In this document: in pieces, positions 1 to 6,996 of the stretch | Layout: every line of letters starts with the position of its first letter | Position numbering within the stretch: the first letter of the stretch is position 1 | NCBI RefSeq assembly: GCF_009932555.1 | Contig: NZ_BLJO01000005.1 | Coordinates: 209,140-273,139, forward strand | DNA length: 64,000 nucleotides | Direction of reading: 5' to 3' | DNA from: Steroidobacter agaridevorans | GTDB lineage: Bacteria; Pseudomonadota; Gammaproteobacteria; Steroidobacterales; Steroidobacteraceae | The notes under the pieces: generated by a model | What the model saw: only the letters and a program-made list of their open reading frames with translations | What the model was told of the DNA's origin: nothing | Database searches by the model: none | Made by a program: the position numbers and the translations under genes

Positions 1-1
1 C

Positions 2-670
2 ATCACCCGCAATGCCACTGCCGTGCTGGTGCCGGTGCTGCCGTCGGACATCGACATTCACGCCGCGGCTAAATGCATATCCAATCTGCTGCTGATTGCC
101 AAGCTGCGTCGTGACGAGCAGCGCATCGCGGTGATCGCCAATCGGGTGAAAAAGCAGACGCTGATCTACAAGTCGCTGATGAAGTTTCTGGAGAACCTGC
201 AGATTCCGGTGATCGCGACGCTGCGCGACTCGCAGGCTTATATCCGTTCGGCCGAGACCGGCTTGGGCGTATTCGAGATGAAGCCGAATGGAGTGCGCGA
301 AGACCTGGAGCAATGGCTGCCGCTGGTGGGCTGGCTCGCGCAACGCAAGCCGCTACCCATCGAGCCCGGCACACCGGCGATTACGTCGGCGCCGACTACG
401 GCGCCAAAAACCGCGACCACTTCGCTCGAATCTCTCGTGACACCGACACCGCCTGCGAAGCCGGTGCTGGCTCAAGCACTCGCCGCTCCACCCGCTCGAT
501 TCAATCCCGCTGCTGAATCCGCGAAGCCGCCGCAGGTGAGTCCGGACGCGGTCGTGAACGCGCTCGCGAGTCCAGCCAGCGCGCTGACTCCTCGGGGCTC
601 CAGCGGCACGAACAAGATCGAGCGCTCCGAGTCGTTGCTGCCGTCACTGCTTCGCCGCGTCTTCGGCTGA
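2..670 (+). CDS. ParA/MinD-like ATPase, C-terminal part (5' end outside window)
   Basis: The reading frame is open from the first complete codon at base 2 to a TGA at 668-670, so the gene begins upstream of the window. The visible part starts in the second half of a ParA/MinD-type P-loop ATPase: a hydrophobic strand followed by PSDIDIHAAAKC, then RIAVIANRVKK, where the Asn-Arg pair resembles the adenine-binding region of ParA proteins. The Walker A motif would lie upstream and is not seen. From about residue 110 of the visible part the protein becomes a Pro/Ala/Thr-rich, probably disordered tail, which is longer than usual for the family. ParA-like ATPases position plasmids, chromosomes or protein clusters on the nucleoid; no ParB partner is visible here, so the cargo is unknown. 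Confidence 0.75.
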   Translation: MTRNATAVLVPVLPSDIDIHAAAKCISNLLLIAKLRRDEQRIAVIANRVKKQTLIYKSLMKFLENLQIPVIATLRDSQAYIRSAETGLGVFEMKPNGVREDLEQWLPLVGWLAQRKPLPIEPGTPAITSAPTTAPKTATTSLESLVTPTPPAKPVLAQALAAPPARFNPAAESAKPPQVSPDAVVNALASPASALTPRGSSGTNKIERSESLLPSLLRRVFG

Positions 671-693
671 AGCAGCTCCGCTCGAAAGCGGAG

Positions 694-966
694 TTACTTG
701 CCGCTCTTCGTATCCTTGTCCCAACTGCTCTTCACCTTGTCAGTCCAGCTCTTGTAGTTGGACCAGGTGTGCAGCGAGCGCGTGATCGCGGCATGACGCG
801 AGTTGCTCGCGGCCGTCGGCGCACGGTCGAGCCAGTTGGCTCGCTGCGGCTCACGCGGCGGAGTGCCCGTGCCGGCGCGAACGATCGCACCCGCGCTCTC
901 GCCCGCCCAGGCGCGATGCCGGCCCGTGGCGGTCATCTCATCGATCTTGGTTTCGGTGGTGGTCAT
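694..966 (-). CDS. Small hypothetical protein, about 90 aa
   Basis: I do not recognise a family. The start at 966 is chosen because AGGAG lies 8 bases upstream of the ATG, an excellent ribosome binding site; an in-frame start at 1011 adds 15 residues without support. The product is hydrophilic, begins MTTTETKIDEM, has no cysteine and no membrane segment, and ends in a Lys/Ser/Trp-rich stretch (SWTDKVKSSWDKDTKSGK) that could be an amphipathic helix. It is convergent with the ParA-like gene, with 23 bases between the two stop codons, and stands alone. The good ribosome binding site and GC-rich codon use suggest a real gene; function unknown. Confidence 0.6.
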   Translation of the reverse strand: MTTTETKIDEMTATGRHRAWAGESAGAIVRAGTGTPPREPQRANWLDRAPTAASNSRHAAITRSLHTWSNYKSWTDKVKSSWDKDTKSGK

Positions 967-1232
967 GTGTGATCTCCTGTTGTGAGCGAAGTTACGGAGC
1001 ACACACCACACACAAGAGGAACTACATCACAGCGATGAAGCGACGTCTCCAGAGTGCGACAGCCATCGCAAGGGCGGCGCCTCACACGTCACAAAGCGCG
1101 CTGCATTTAACCGGCCGTTATGCATTATTGGAGCGATTGCACCGCGTCGCGCGCAACACACATCGATGCACGCATGCGTTCATCGGCGAGAGTGGAAAAA
1201 GTTCCGACACTCGCGGCTAAGTAACAAATGTT
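967..1232. other. Intergenic region, no gene seen
   Basis: These 266 bases separate the small protein gene, which starts leftward at 966, from the end of the next leftward gene at 1233. The stretch is less GC-rich than its surroundings and contains AT-rich patches near 1107-1135 and 1215-1235, where a promoter for the small gene could lie. I see no clear operator, hairpin or RNA gene. Confidence 0.4.
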
Positions 1233-1934
1233 TTATTTCGCTGCGAGCAACGCAGCGAAGGCCGGTTTGATCTCGTCAAGGATGTCGTGGATCGCGGCAG
1301 GCACGAGACTGCTGAACACATCGAGCAGCACCACTGCATTCACGATCGCATCCTGTCGGCTCGCCGCGCGCAGACGCGTCGCCATGCCGCGATTCACCGA
1401 GTGCACGCCGCGATACACGCGTTCGAGATCGTTGAGCACGAAATCCGCCGATGCACCTTCGCGCGCAGCGTAGTGCTGAGCGAGCAGATACATCGATGCA
1501 ACTCGATACGCCGTTTCGGATTCGCTGGAGAACGGCAGATGGAAGCGCGCCATCGGGCGAAACACCGCGGTGCGCGGGCAACCGCTCGATGCCATGATCA
1601 AGCCCATCAGCGAAGCGAGTGCTTGCTGTGCGGCCAAGGTCGCTGTGACCTGGCGCTCTTCGCTCTCCACCGTCACTTTCACCTTGTCGTAGGAAACGAT
1701 GTCGGTGAAGCCATCGATCACGCCGGCGAGCTGCAAAGCCGCGGGACAATGCGGCGTCTCGGCGGCATTGAACGGACAGCCGGTGCACTGATTGAAGCCC
1801 AGCGCCGTCCACGCCGGCGGCTGCGGCACATTCGGCGGACTGAGCTCCGCCGTGTCGCGATCCATCTCCAGCTCGAAAGCGCGTTCCTGGGAATCGGGGA
1901 AGGTGAAGCGATAGGTAAGTGTGACCTTGCTCAT
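1233..1934 (-). CDS. Conserved hypothetical protein with cysteine cluster, coupled to ppnN
   Basis: A 233-residue soluble protein without signal peptide. The first 30 residues (MSKVTLTYRFTFPDSQERAF) look like a small beta domain similar to short proteins grouped as DUF6901; I am not certain of this. It is followed by a Cys-rich stretch at about residues 48-66 (NQCTGCPFNAAETPHCPAA), with a further Cys-Pro pair near residue 117 (SSGCPRT), which together could bind a metal or an Fe-S cluster. The rest is predicted helical. The ATG at 1932-1934 overlaps the TGA of the upstream ppnN gene in an ATGA arrangement, so the two are almost certainly translated together. Function unknown; the coupling suggests a link to nucleotide turnover. 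Confidence 0.75.
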   Translation of the reverse strand: MSKVTLTYRFTFPDSQERAFELEMDRDTAELSPPNVPQPPAWTALGFNQCTGCPFNAAETPHCPAALQLAGVIDGFTDIVSYDKVKVTVESEERQVTATLAAQQALASLMGLIMASSGCPRTAVFRPMARFHLPFSSESETAYRVASMYLLAQHYAAREGASADFVLNDLERVYRGVHSVNRGMATRLRAASRQDAIVNAVVLLDVFSSLVPAAIHDILDEIKPAFAALLAAK

Positions 1935-3355
1935 GCGACCAGCCGATAGCAGGGCTTGTATTCGCCCGCGAGCTTCATGCGTTTTTGCCGCACGAACGCC
2001 GACAGCAGCTCATCGAGCAGCGTCATCACTTCCTTGTCACCGTGCAGTTCGAAGGGGCCGCGCTCTTCGATGGCGTGAATGCCGTTCTCCTTCACGTTGC
2101 CGGCGACGATGCCGGAGAACGCGCGGCGCAGATTGGCGGCCATCACGTGCGAGGGCAGATCCCGCCGCAATTCCAGGCGCGCCATGGCCTCGTGCGTGGG
2201 CTCGAACGGACGCTGGAAATCCTCGGGGATCTTCAGCAGCCAGTTGTAGTTGTAGGCATCGCTCTTGGTGCGTCGATATTCGCGCACGGACTCGATGCCC
2301 TTGTACGCCTCGCGCGCCGCCTGCGGCGGATCGCCAATGATGATCTTGTAACGGCTGCGCGCAGCTTCGCCCAAGGTCGCACCGATGAAGCGATCGATCT
2401 GACCGAAATATTCGGCGGCCGACGGCGGCCCGGTGAAAATCACCGGCACCGGCTGATCGGCATTGGCCGGATCGAGCAGGATGCCGAGCAGATACAGAAT
2501 TTCCTCGGCGGTGCCGGCGCCGCCCGGGAACACGATGATGGCGTGCGCGCAGCGGACGAACGCTTCGAGACGCTTCTCGATGTCCGGCATGATCACCAGC
2601 TGATTGACGATCGGATTCGGCGGCTCGGCGGCGATGATGCCGGGCTCGGTCATGCCGATATAACGCCCCTCGCGAATGCGCTGCTTGGAGTGGCCGATGG
2701 TGGCGCCCTTCATCGGGCCCTTCATCGCGCCCGGCCCGCAGCCCGTGCAAACGCTGAGCGCGCGCAGGCCGAGCTCGTAGCCGACCCGCTTGGTGTAGTC
2801 GTACTCCACCGAGCTGATCGAATGGCCGCCCCAGCAGACCACCAGGTCGGGCCGGCCTTTGTAGTCGAGGATCCGCGCGTTGCGCAGGATGTGATAGACC
2901 GCGTTGGTGATGCTGGCCGAATCGGTCAGATCGAAGCGCTGGCTGCCGAGAATCGCATCGTGGATGTAGACGATGTCGCGCAGCACCGCGAACAGATGTT
3001 CCTTGATGCCGCGGATCATCGAGCCGTCGACGAACGCGCTCGCCGGCGCATTCTTCACTTCCAGCTTGATGCCCCAGGCCTGGCGGCCGAGCCGGATCTC
3101 GAAGTCCTTGTAGCGATCGAAGATGGCGCGCACGTCGTCGGACTCGAGGCCCGAGCTGAGCACCGCCAGCGCACAGCGGCGGAACAGATCGTAAACGCCG
3201 CCCTGCCCCGAGCTGAGCAGCTGCTGCACTTCACGCTGCGATAGATTTTCCAGGCTGCCTAGCGGCGAGACTCTGGCGTCGACCACTCCTTCGGGTTCAG
3301 CCTGGGTTACCGAAACCGAGGCCGAGGCGCGTCCATCGGTGGACGGCGCCTTCAT
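1931..3355 (-). CDS. ppnN: Pyrimidine/purine nucleotide 5'-monophosphate nucleosidase (LOG family)
   Basis: This 474-residue protein matches PpnN (YgdH) along its whole length; the E. coli protein is about 454 residues. PpnN hydrolyses nucleoside 5'-monophosphates to free base plus ribose 5-phosphate in the cytosol and in E. coli is modulated by (p)ppGpp. The central LOG/Rossmann domain shows GCGPGAMKGPMKGA and the hallmark nucleotide/phosphate-binding motif FPGGAGTAEE. The N-terminal domain (about residues 25-150) and the C-terminal DUF3412-like domain are both present, distinguishing it from short cytokinin-type LOG proteins. The first 25 residues are low-complexity and may be an extension. 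The ATG at 3355 is the only well-placed start. It lies 13 bases after the stop of the L,D-transpeptidase gene and overlaps the hypothetical gene downstream by 4 bases. Confidence 0.92.
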   Translation of the reverse strand: MKAPSTDGRASASVSVTQAEPEGVVDARVSPLGSLENLSQREVQQLLSSGQGGVYDLFRRCALAVLSSGLESDDVRAIFDRYKDFEIRLGRQAWGIKLEVKNAPASAFVDGSMIRGIKEHLFAVLRDIVYIHDAILGSQRFDLTDSASITNAVYHILRNARILDYKGRPDLVVCWGGHSISSVEYDYTKRVGYELGLRALSVCTGCGPGAMKGPMKGATIGHSKQRIREGRYIGMTEPGIIAAEPPNPIVNQLVIMPDIEKRLEAFVRCAHAIIVFPGGAGTAEEILYLLGILLDPANADQPVPVIFTGPPSAAEYFGQIDRFIGATLGEAARSRYKIIIGDPPQAAREAYKGIESVREYRRTKSDAYNYNWLLKIPEDFQRPFEPTHEAMARLELRRDLPSHVMAANLRRAFSGIVAGNVKENGIHAIEERGPFELHGDKEVMTLLDELLSAFVRQKRMKLAGEYKPCYRLVA

Positions 3356-3368
3356 CTTGAACTCTCTT

Positions 3369-3917
3369 TCACGGCAAGATCTCTATGGGCGTGTCGGGCG
3401 GCGTCATCAACCAGATTTCCACCATGTCCGAATTGGACACGGCGATGCAGCCCTCGGTCCAGTCGACATTCGCGTAGTAGTCGCGGGACTTCTTCGGAGT
3501 GTTCGGCTGGCCATGAATCATGATCGCACCACCCGGACGCAGGCCCTGCTTGCGCGCACGCTTCACGTCCTGCTCGTTCGGATAGTCGACCTGGATGGAA
3601 AGGAAATATTCGCTGTTCGGGTTCCGGCGCGTCAGGCGATAGGAGCCCTCGGGCGTGCGGAAGTCGCCTTCGAACTGCTTGTGGCCCTCGGGGCGCAGCC
3701 CGAGCGCGATCTTGAACGTCCTGAGCGCCGCGCCGTTGCTCATCAGGAAGAGCTTGCGCTCGGCCTTGCGCACGATGATCTTGTCCGCCAGCGGCAGCGC
3801 CGCTTCGACGCTGGAGGAGACCAGGGCCGAGGACTGCAATGGCGTTTCCGCCCGCAGCGGGGCGGTGGCGAAGAGAATCAATGAAGCGATGACTGGGACG
3901 GCAATGTTTCGCGGCAT
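3369..3917 (-). CDS. L,D-transpeptidase family protein (YkuD domain), exported
   Basis: The 182-residue product begins MPRNIAVPVIASLILFATAPLRA, a clear Sec signal peptide, which is why 3917 is preferred over an in-frame ATG at 4094 that would bury the signal. Residues about 50-180 form a YkuD domain: IIVRKAERKLFLM at the start, a MIHG motif, and the catalytic TEGCIAVSN with nucleophile Cys at about residue 157. Such enzymes crosslink peptidoglycan stems or attach proteins to them in the periplasm; variants of this small single-domain type can also act as murein peptidases, so the exact reaction is open. Downstream on the same strand comes ppnN after 13 bases, suggesting a shared transcript. 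Confidence 0.85.
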   Translation of the reverse strand: MPRNIAVPVIASLILFATAPLRAETPLQSSALVSSSVEAALPLADKIIVRKAERKLFLMSNGAALRTFKIALGLRPEGHKQFEGDFRTPEGSYRLTRRNPNSEYFLSIQVDYPNEQDVKRARKQGLRPGGAIMIHGQPNTPKKSRDYYANVDWTEGCIAVSNSDMVEIWLMTPPDTPIEILP

Positions 3918-4060
3918 AAGGGTGACGACGGTCAACGCTGACGGAGTATAGCGTGCTTGCGAGTTATGTCGGCTCGCCGGTGAGCCGATTGAGGGCTGTA
4001 GGGCATCCTCCATGTGTATCTTGGCGACACGGGGCGGAAAAACCGTGATTTGGATCGCAT

Positions 4061-4444
4061 TCAGTCCTGGGATTCCAGCGTCACACCGGTGCATTCACGC
4101 AGTGCCGGCCCGGTCTCGGCGCGTAACCGGTATTTACGACCGCCGTACACCTCCACATCGAGCGAATGGCGCGAGCCGCCCTTGGTCTCGGCAATCCGGC
4201 AGTCCACCAGCAAATTGTGCTTGCCTTCCAGGACATCGACCGAGGTCTGCGTGACGCCGATGTCGTGACCGTCGACCTGCCGCAGGATCACGGTAACCGG
4301 CGAACCGGCGGTGACCACCGGATCGCCCGTGATGCGGGCAACTTCGTCCCGATCTCGTTTCGGTCCGTCATACAGCTGCACGCTCATGCAGCCGCCGGCC
4401 AGCAGCGCGGCAATCGCCAGCAGACTCAGTTCGATGGACTTCAA
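4061..4444 (-). CDS. Small lipoprotein translationally coupled to mltD
   Basis: The product of about 127 residues carries a short lipoprotein signal ending ALLAGGC, with the lipid-accepting Cys near residue 19. Its mature part contains DGPKRDRDEVARI and a beta-rich region with two more Cys (VDCRIAE and RECTGV). The only sensible start is a TTG at 4442-4444, one base before the TGA of mltD (4441-4443), giving a TTGA overlap and probable translational coupling. A longer reading of the same frame to 4810 runs through the mltD sequence on another frame and is not credible. I do not recognise the family. Its linkage with a lytic transglycosylase suggests an envelope role. Confidence 0.65.
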   Translation of the reverse strand: MKSIELSLLAIAALLAGGCMSVQLYDGPKRDRDEVARITGDPVVTAGSPVTVILRQVDGHDIGVTQTSVDVLEGKHNLLVDCRIAETKGGSRHSLDVEVYGGRKYRLRAETGPALRECTGVTLESQD

Positions 4445-6627
4445 GCCGAGGGCTCCGCAACACCTGTGGCTTCGACCAGCGGAATCACCAAACGTGCGCC
4501 AGGCTGCAACGCGCCGAGGTCCAGGTCCGGGTTGTACTGGCGCAGCAGCCAGATCGGAATGTTGTAGCGCTGCTGAGCCAGCACCCACACCGATTCGCCG
4601 CGCTTGATGACGTGCTCGCGCGTTCCCTGGATGCGGAACTCCGTGAAGAACGCTTCCTGCAGAGCGCGGTGATATTCCACGCGGCGCGCTTCGAACTGGT
4701 CGGGCGTGACCTTGGAGAAGTCCAGCTTCACTTTGCGGCCGATCACCACCGGCGTCGCCATCGAGATGCGGTTCAGCTGGCGCAGCTGGCTGGCGCGCAC
4801 GTCCAGCCACTCGGCGTAGTGACCGAGCGTCTCGGCCGCCTGCACGATGACCGTGTTGTTGTCCTTGACGCCGTAATCGCTGGGATCGGCCGAGGCCGCC
4901 GTCTGCGTGCCGGGCACCAGCGCGGGGCCGATTTCTTCGGCTTCGCGCTCCGACACCGGCTCGACCGCTTCAGCCTCGGCCGGCGGCTCGCTGACGGCGG
5001 CGATCGTCGCCACCGGCACTTCAGCTTCCACTGGCGGCTTGGCGCGCGCCGAGGCCACCAATGCGAGCACCTGGCCTTCGTAGATGAACTGGCGATTGCG
5101 GATGCTGTTCATTTCCATCAGCTGGTCTTCGGTCAAACCATGCTTCTTCGCGATCTTGCCGAGCGTGTCGCCACGACGGACCACATAGCTCTCCGCGCCG
5201 ACCACACCGGTCGGAGGCGTCGGCTTGGCGGCCGGCAGCGCGGGCGGCGGTGTTTCTTTCGGCGCCTGCGCGACCGTGGCGGCCGGGCGAGTACCCCTCG
5301 ACGGCAACTCCAATACCTGACCAATGCGCAGCCGATACGGGCGGTTCAAATCGTTCAACTCGGCCAACTGCTGCTGGCTCACACCGTACTGGCTCGCAAT
5401 GGCCGACAGCGTCTCGCCGCTCTCCACTCGATGCTGAGATTCGGCCAGCGCGACTTCGACAGCCTCGGCTGCGCCGCCCGTATTCAGCTTGGCCATCACC
5501 GTCGACAGATCGATATGCGAGGGCACGCGGAACTCATAGCCGCGCGGCACATTGCGAGCGCCCTTCCAGACCGAGTTCAGCAACGCCGGATTCAGGCGGC
5601 GCAGTTCTTCGCGTTCCAGGTCGAGCACGGTCGCGATGCGGCTGGCCGGAATCGATAGCGGCAACTTCATCACCAGGCTGCTGTCCGCAGCGTTGCGACG
5701 GATGCCGGGGAAGTACTTCTCCGGGTTCTGATCGATTTCCAGCGCCGCCAGGAACGCCAGATAGAAGTTGCGCGAAGCAAAGCCGAACGAACGGCTGTTG
5801 TACTTGCGCACGATGGTGGTGATGTCGCTGGTGCCGAGCTGCTCCTGAGCGCGCTTCATGCCGCCAGGACCGTGGTTATAAGCGGTCAGCGCGAGCGGCC
5901 AGCTGCCGAGAATGATGTAGTTCTGTTCGAGGAAGCGCGCGGCCGCCTCGGTGGAACGGTAGGGATCGAGGCGCTCGTCGACCGTTGCGTCGATGCGCAG
6001 GAAGCGGCGGCCGGTGCTGCGCATGAACTGCCACATGCCGGCGGCGCCGACTTTGGAATAAGCGTAAGTGTTGAACGAAGACTCGACGTGCGGCAGCGAG
6101 GCCAGCTCGCGCGGCAAGCCCATTTTCTGGAACGTATCGGCGATGTGCTCGCGCCACGCGCCCGAGCGCACCAGGCCTTCGCGGAAGCGGTCCGCCTGAC
6201 CCAACTGGAAGCGCACTTCTTCGGAAGCCTGCTCGAAACGTGAACGGCGCGTGTTCTTCGGCCACAGCGCCTGAACGCGCAACTCTTCCTCACTCAGGTC
6301 GTCGGCGCCGCTCGCCAGACGATCCAGGATGCGCGAGTACTTCTTCTTGGCGTCCTCGATGCGCTTGGTGCGAGTTTTCGGCGCAATGTCCGAGGGAAAC
6401 TCGAGCACTTCATAAACGACGCTCAGGTCTTCCGGGTCGTGCAGCAGACCGCCTGCGGTCGTGACCTCGGTGTAAATGCGGCGCCAGAACGCGATGTCCG
6501 GTTCCAGCTCTGCCGGGCGCACGAAATGCTCGCTCTGGCTGGCGCTGGCGCGGGCCGGCATGGCCAGCGCGAGCGCCAGCGATGTCAGCAACAACAGGAG
6601 GGTGAGGCGATACGAGGTCGTCTTCAT
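4441..6627 (-). CDS. mltD: Membrane-bound lytic murein transglycosylase D-like protein with LysM repeats
   Basis: The 728-residue protein has a signal peptide (residues 1-28, LLLLLTSLALALAMPARA), a family 1 lytic transglycosylase domain at about 150-300 with the catalytic Glu in VESSFN (about E182), followed by GAAGMWQFM and AYNHGPGG, the usual helix and substrate-groove motifs. Four LysM-like repeats follow: about 400-448, 480-525, 595-640 and 675-720; the third is divergent. MltD cleaves the MurNAc-GlcNAc bond of peptidoglycan with 1,6-anhydro formation in the periplasm. No lipobox is seen, so it is probably soluble or anchored through LysM binding. With four LysM domains and a long linker it is larger than E. 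coli MltD (about 450 aa). A small lipoprotein gene overlaps its stop codon. Confidence 0.9.
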   Translation of the reverse strand: MKTTSYRLTLLLLLTSLALALAMPARASASQSEHFVRPAELEPDIAFWRRIYTEVTTAGGLLHDPEDLSVVYEVLEFPSDIAPKTRTKRIEDAKKKYSRILDRLASGADDLSEEELRVQALWPKNTRRSRFEQASEEVRFQLGQADRFREGLVRSGAWREHIADTFQKMGLPRELASLPHVESSFNTYAYSKVGAAGMWQFMRSTGRRFLRIDATVDERLDPYRSTEAAARFLEQNYIILGSWPLALTAYNHGPGGMKRAQEQLGTSDITTIVRKYNSRSFGFASRNFYLAFLAALEIDQNPEKYFPGIRRNAADSSLVMKLPLSIPASRIATVLDLEREELRRLNPALLNSVWKGARNVPRGYEFRVPSHIDLSTVMAKLNTGGAAEAVEVALAESQHRVESGETLSAIASQYGVSQQQLAELNDLNRPYRLRIGQVLELPSRGTRPAATVAQAPKETPPPALPAAKPTPPTGVVGAESYVVRRGDTLGKIAKKHGLTEDQLMEMNSIRNRQFIYEGQVLALVASARAKPPVEAEVPVATIAAVSEPPAEAEAVEPVSEREAEEIGPALVPGTQTAASADPSDYGVKDNNTVIVQAAETLGHYAEWLDVRASQLRQLNRISMATPVVIGRKVKLDFSKVTPDQFEARRVEYHRALQEAFFTEFRIQGTREHVIKRGESVWVLAQQRYNIPIWLLRQYNPDLDLGALQPGARLVIPLVEATGVAEPSA

Positions 6628-6777
6628 GAAACTTAAGGCAACGGGAAGCTTGGCGGCAAGACTATGTAAAACCTTGGCGCTTGCACAGCGGTGCAGTTCG
6701 CAAATTGCGACAGGTAGGGCCCTAAGCCTTTCCCTGATTTAACAACGACCGATCGGACTCCCTGTCACGACGGTCGT

Positions 6778-6811
6778 GCTCCGAGGAAAAAGCGTCGTTT
6801 TTCCTCGGAGC
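6778..6811. repeat. 14-bp perfect inverted repeat (hairpin)
   Basis: The arms 6778-6791 and 6798-6811 are perfect complements around a 6-base loop. The upper part of the stem is an A5/T5 run, so on either strand the transcript would form a hairpin containing a U-run. It could be a bidirectional terminator backing up the one at 6901-6936 or a processed leader structure upstream of mltD. Confidence 0.55.
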
Positions 6812-6900
6812 CGCCACTTGCGTGGCGTGGTCACATCCATGTGCCCAGTTGCCCATTCGTCGCGGCGCGCCGGCCGGTTTTGCGACGCGCCGCGCCTGAA

Positions 6901-6936
6901 TAAAAAAACGGCAGGAGAGTTGCGGCTCCTGCCGTT
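6901..6936 (-). terminator. Rho-independent terminator of the glucuronoyl esterase gene
   Basis: An 11-bp perfect stem (6926-6936 paired with 6907-6917, 8-base loop) is followed on the minus strand by a run of seven T. It lies 60 bases after the esterase stop codon at 6997, an ideal position for ending the xylan-uptake transcript. Confidence 0.85.
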
Positions 6937-6996
6937 AAAGTCGTCGGCGGGTAACACCACCGGGGGTAAACGACAGCACCCCCGCCGACGTCTCGA

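Larger units (their letters stand above)
6628..6996. other. Intergenic region with two strong hairpins, no gene seen
   Basis: This 369-base gap lies between the end of the glucuronoyl esterase gene and the start of mltD, both leftward. It contains a clear terminator near 6901-6936 and a second long inverted repeat at 6778-6811, described separately. The 150 bases next to mltD (6628-6777) are where its promoter should lie. No credible open reading frame is seen. Confidence 0.6.
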
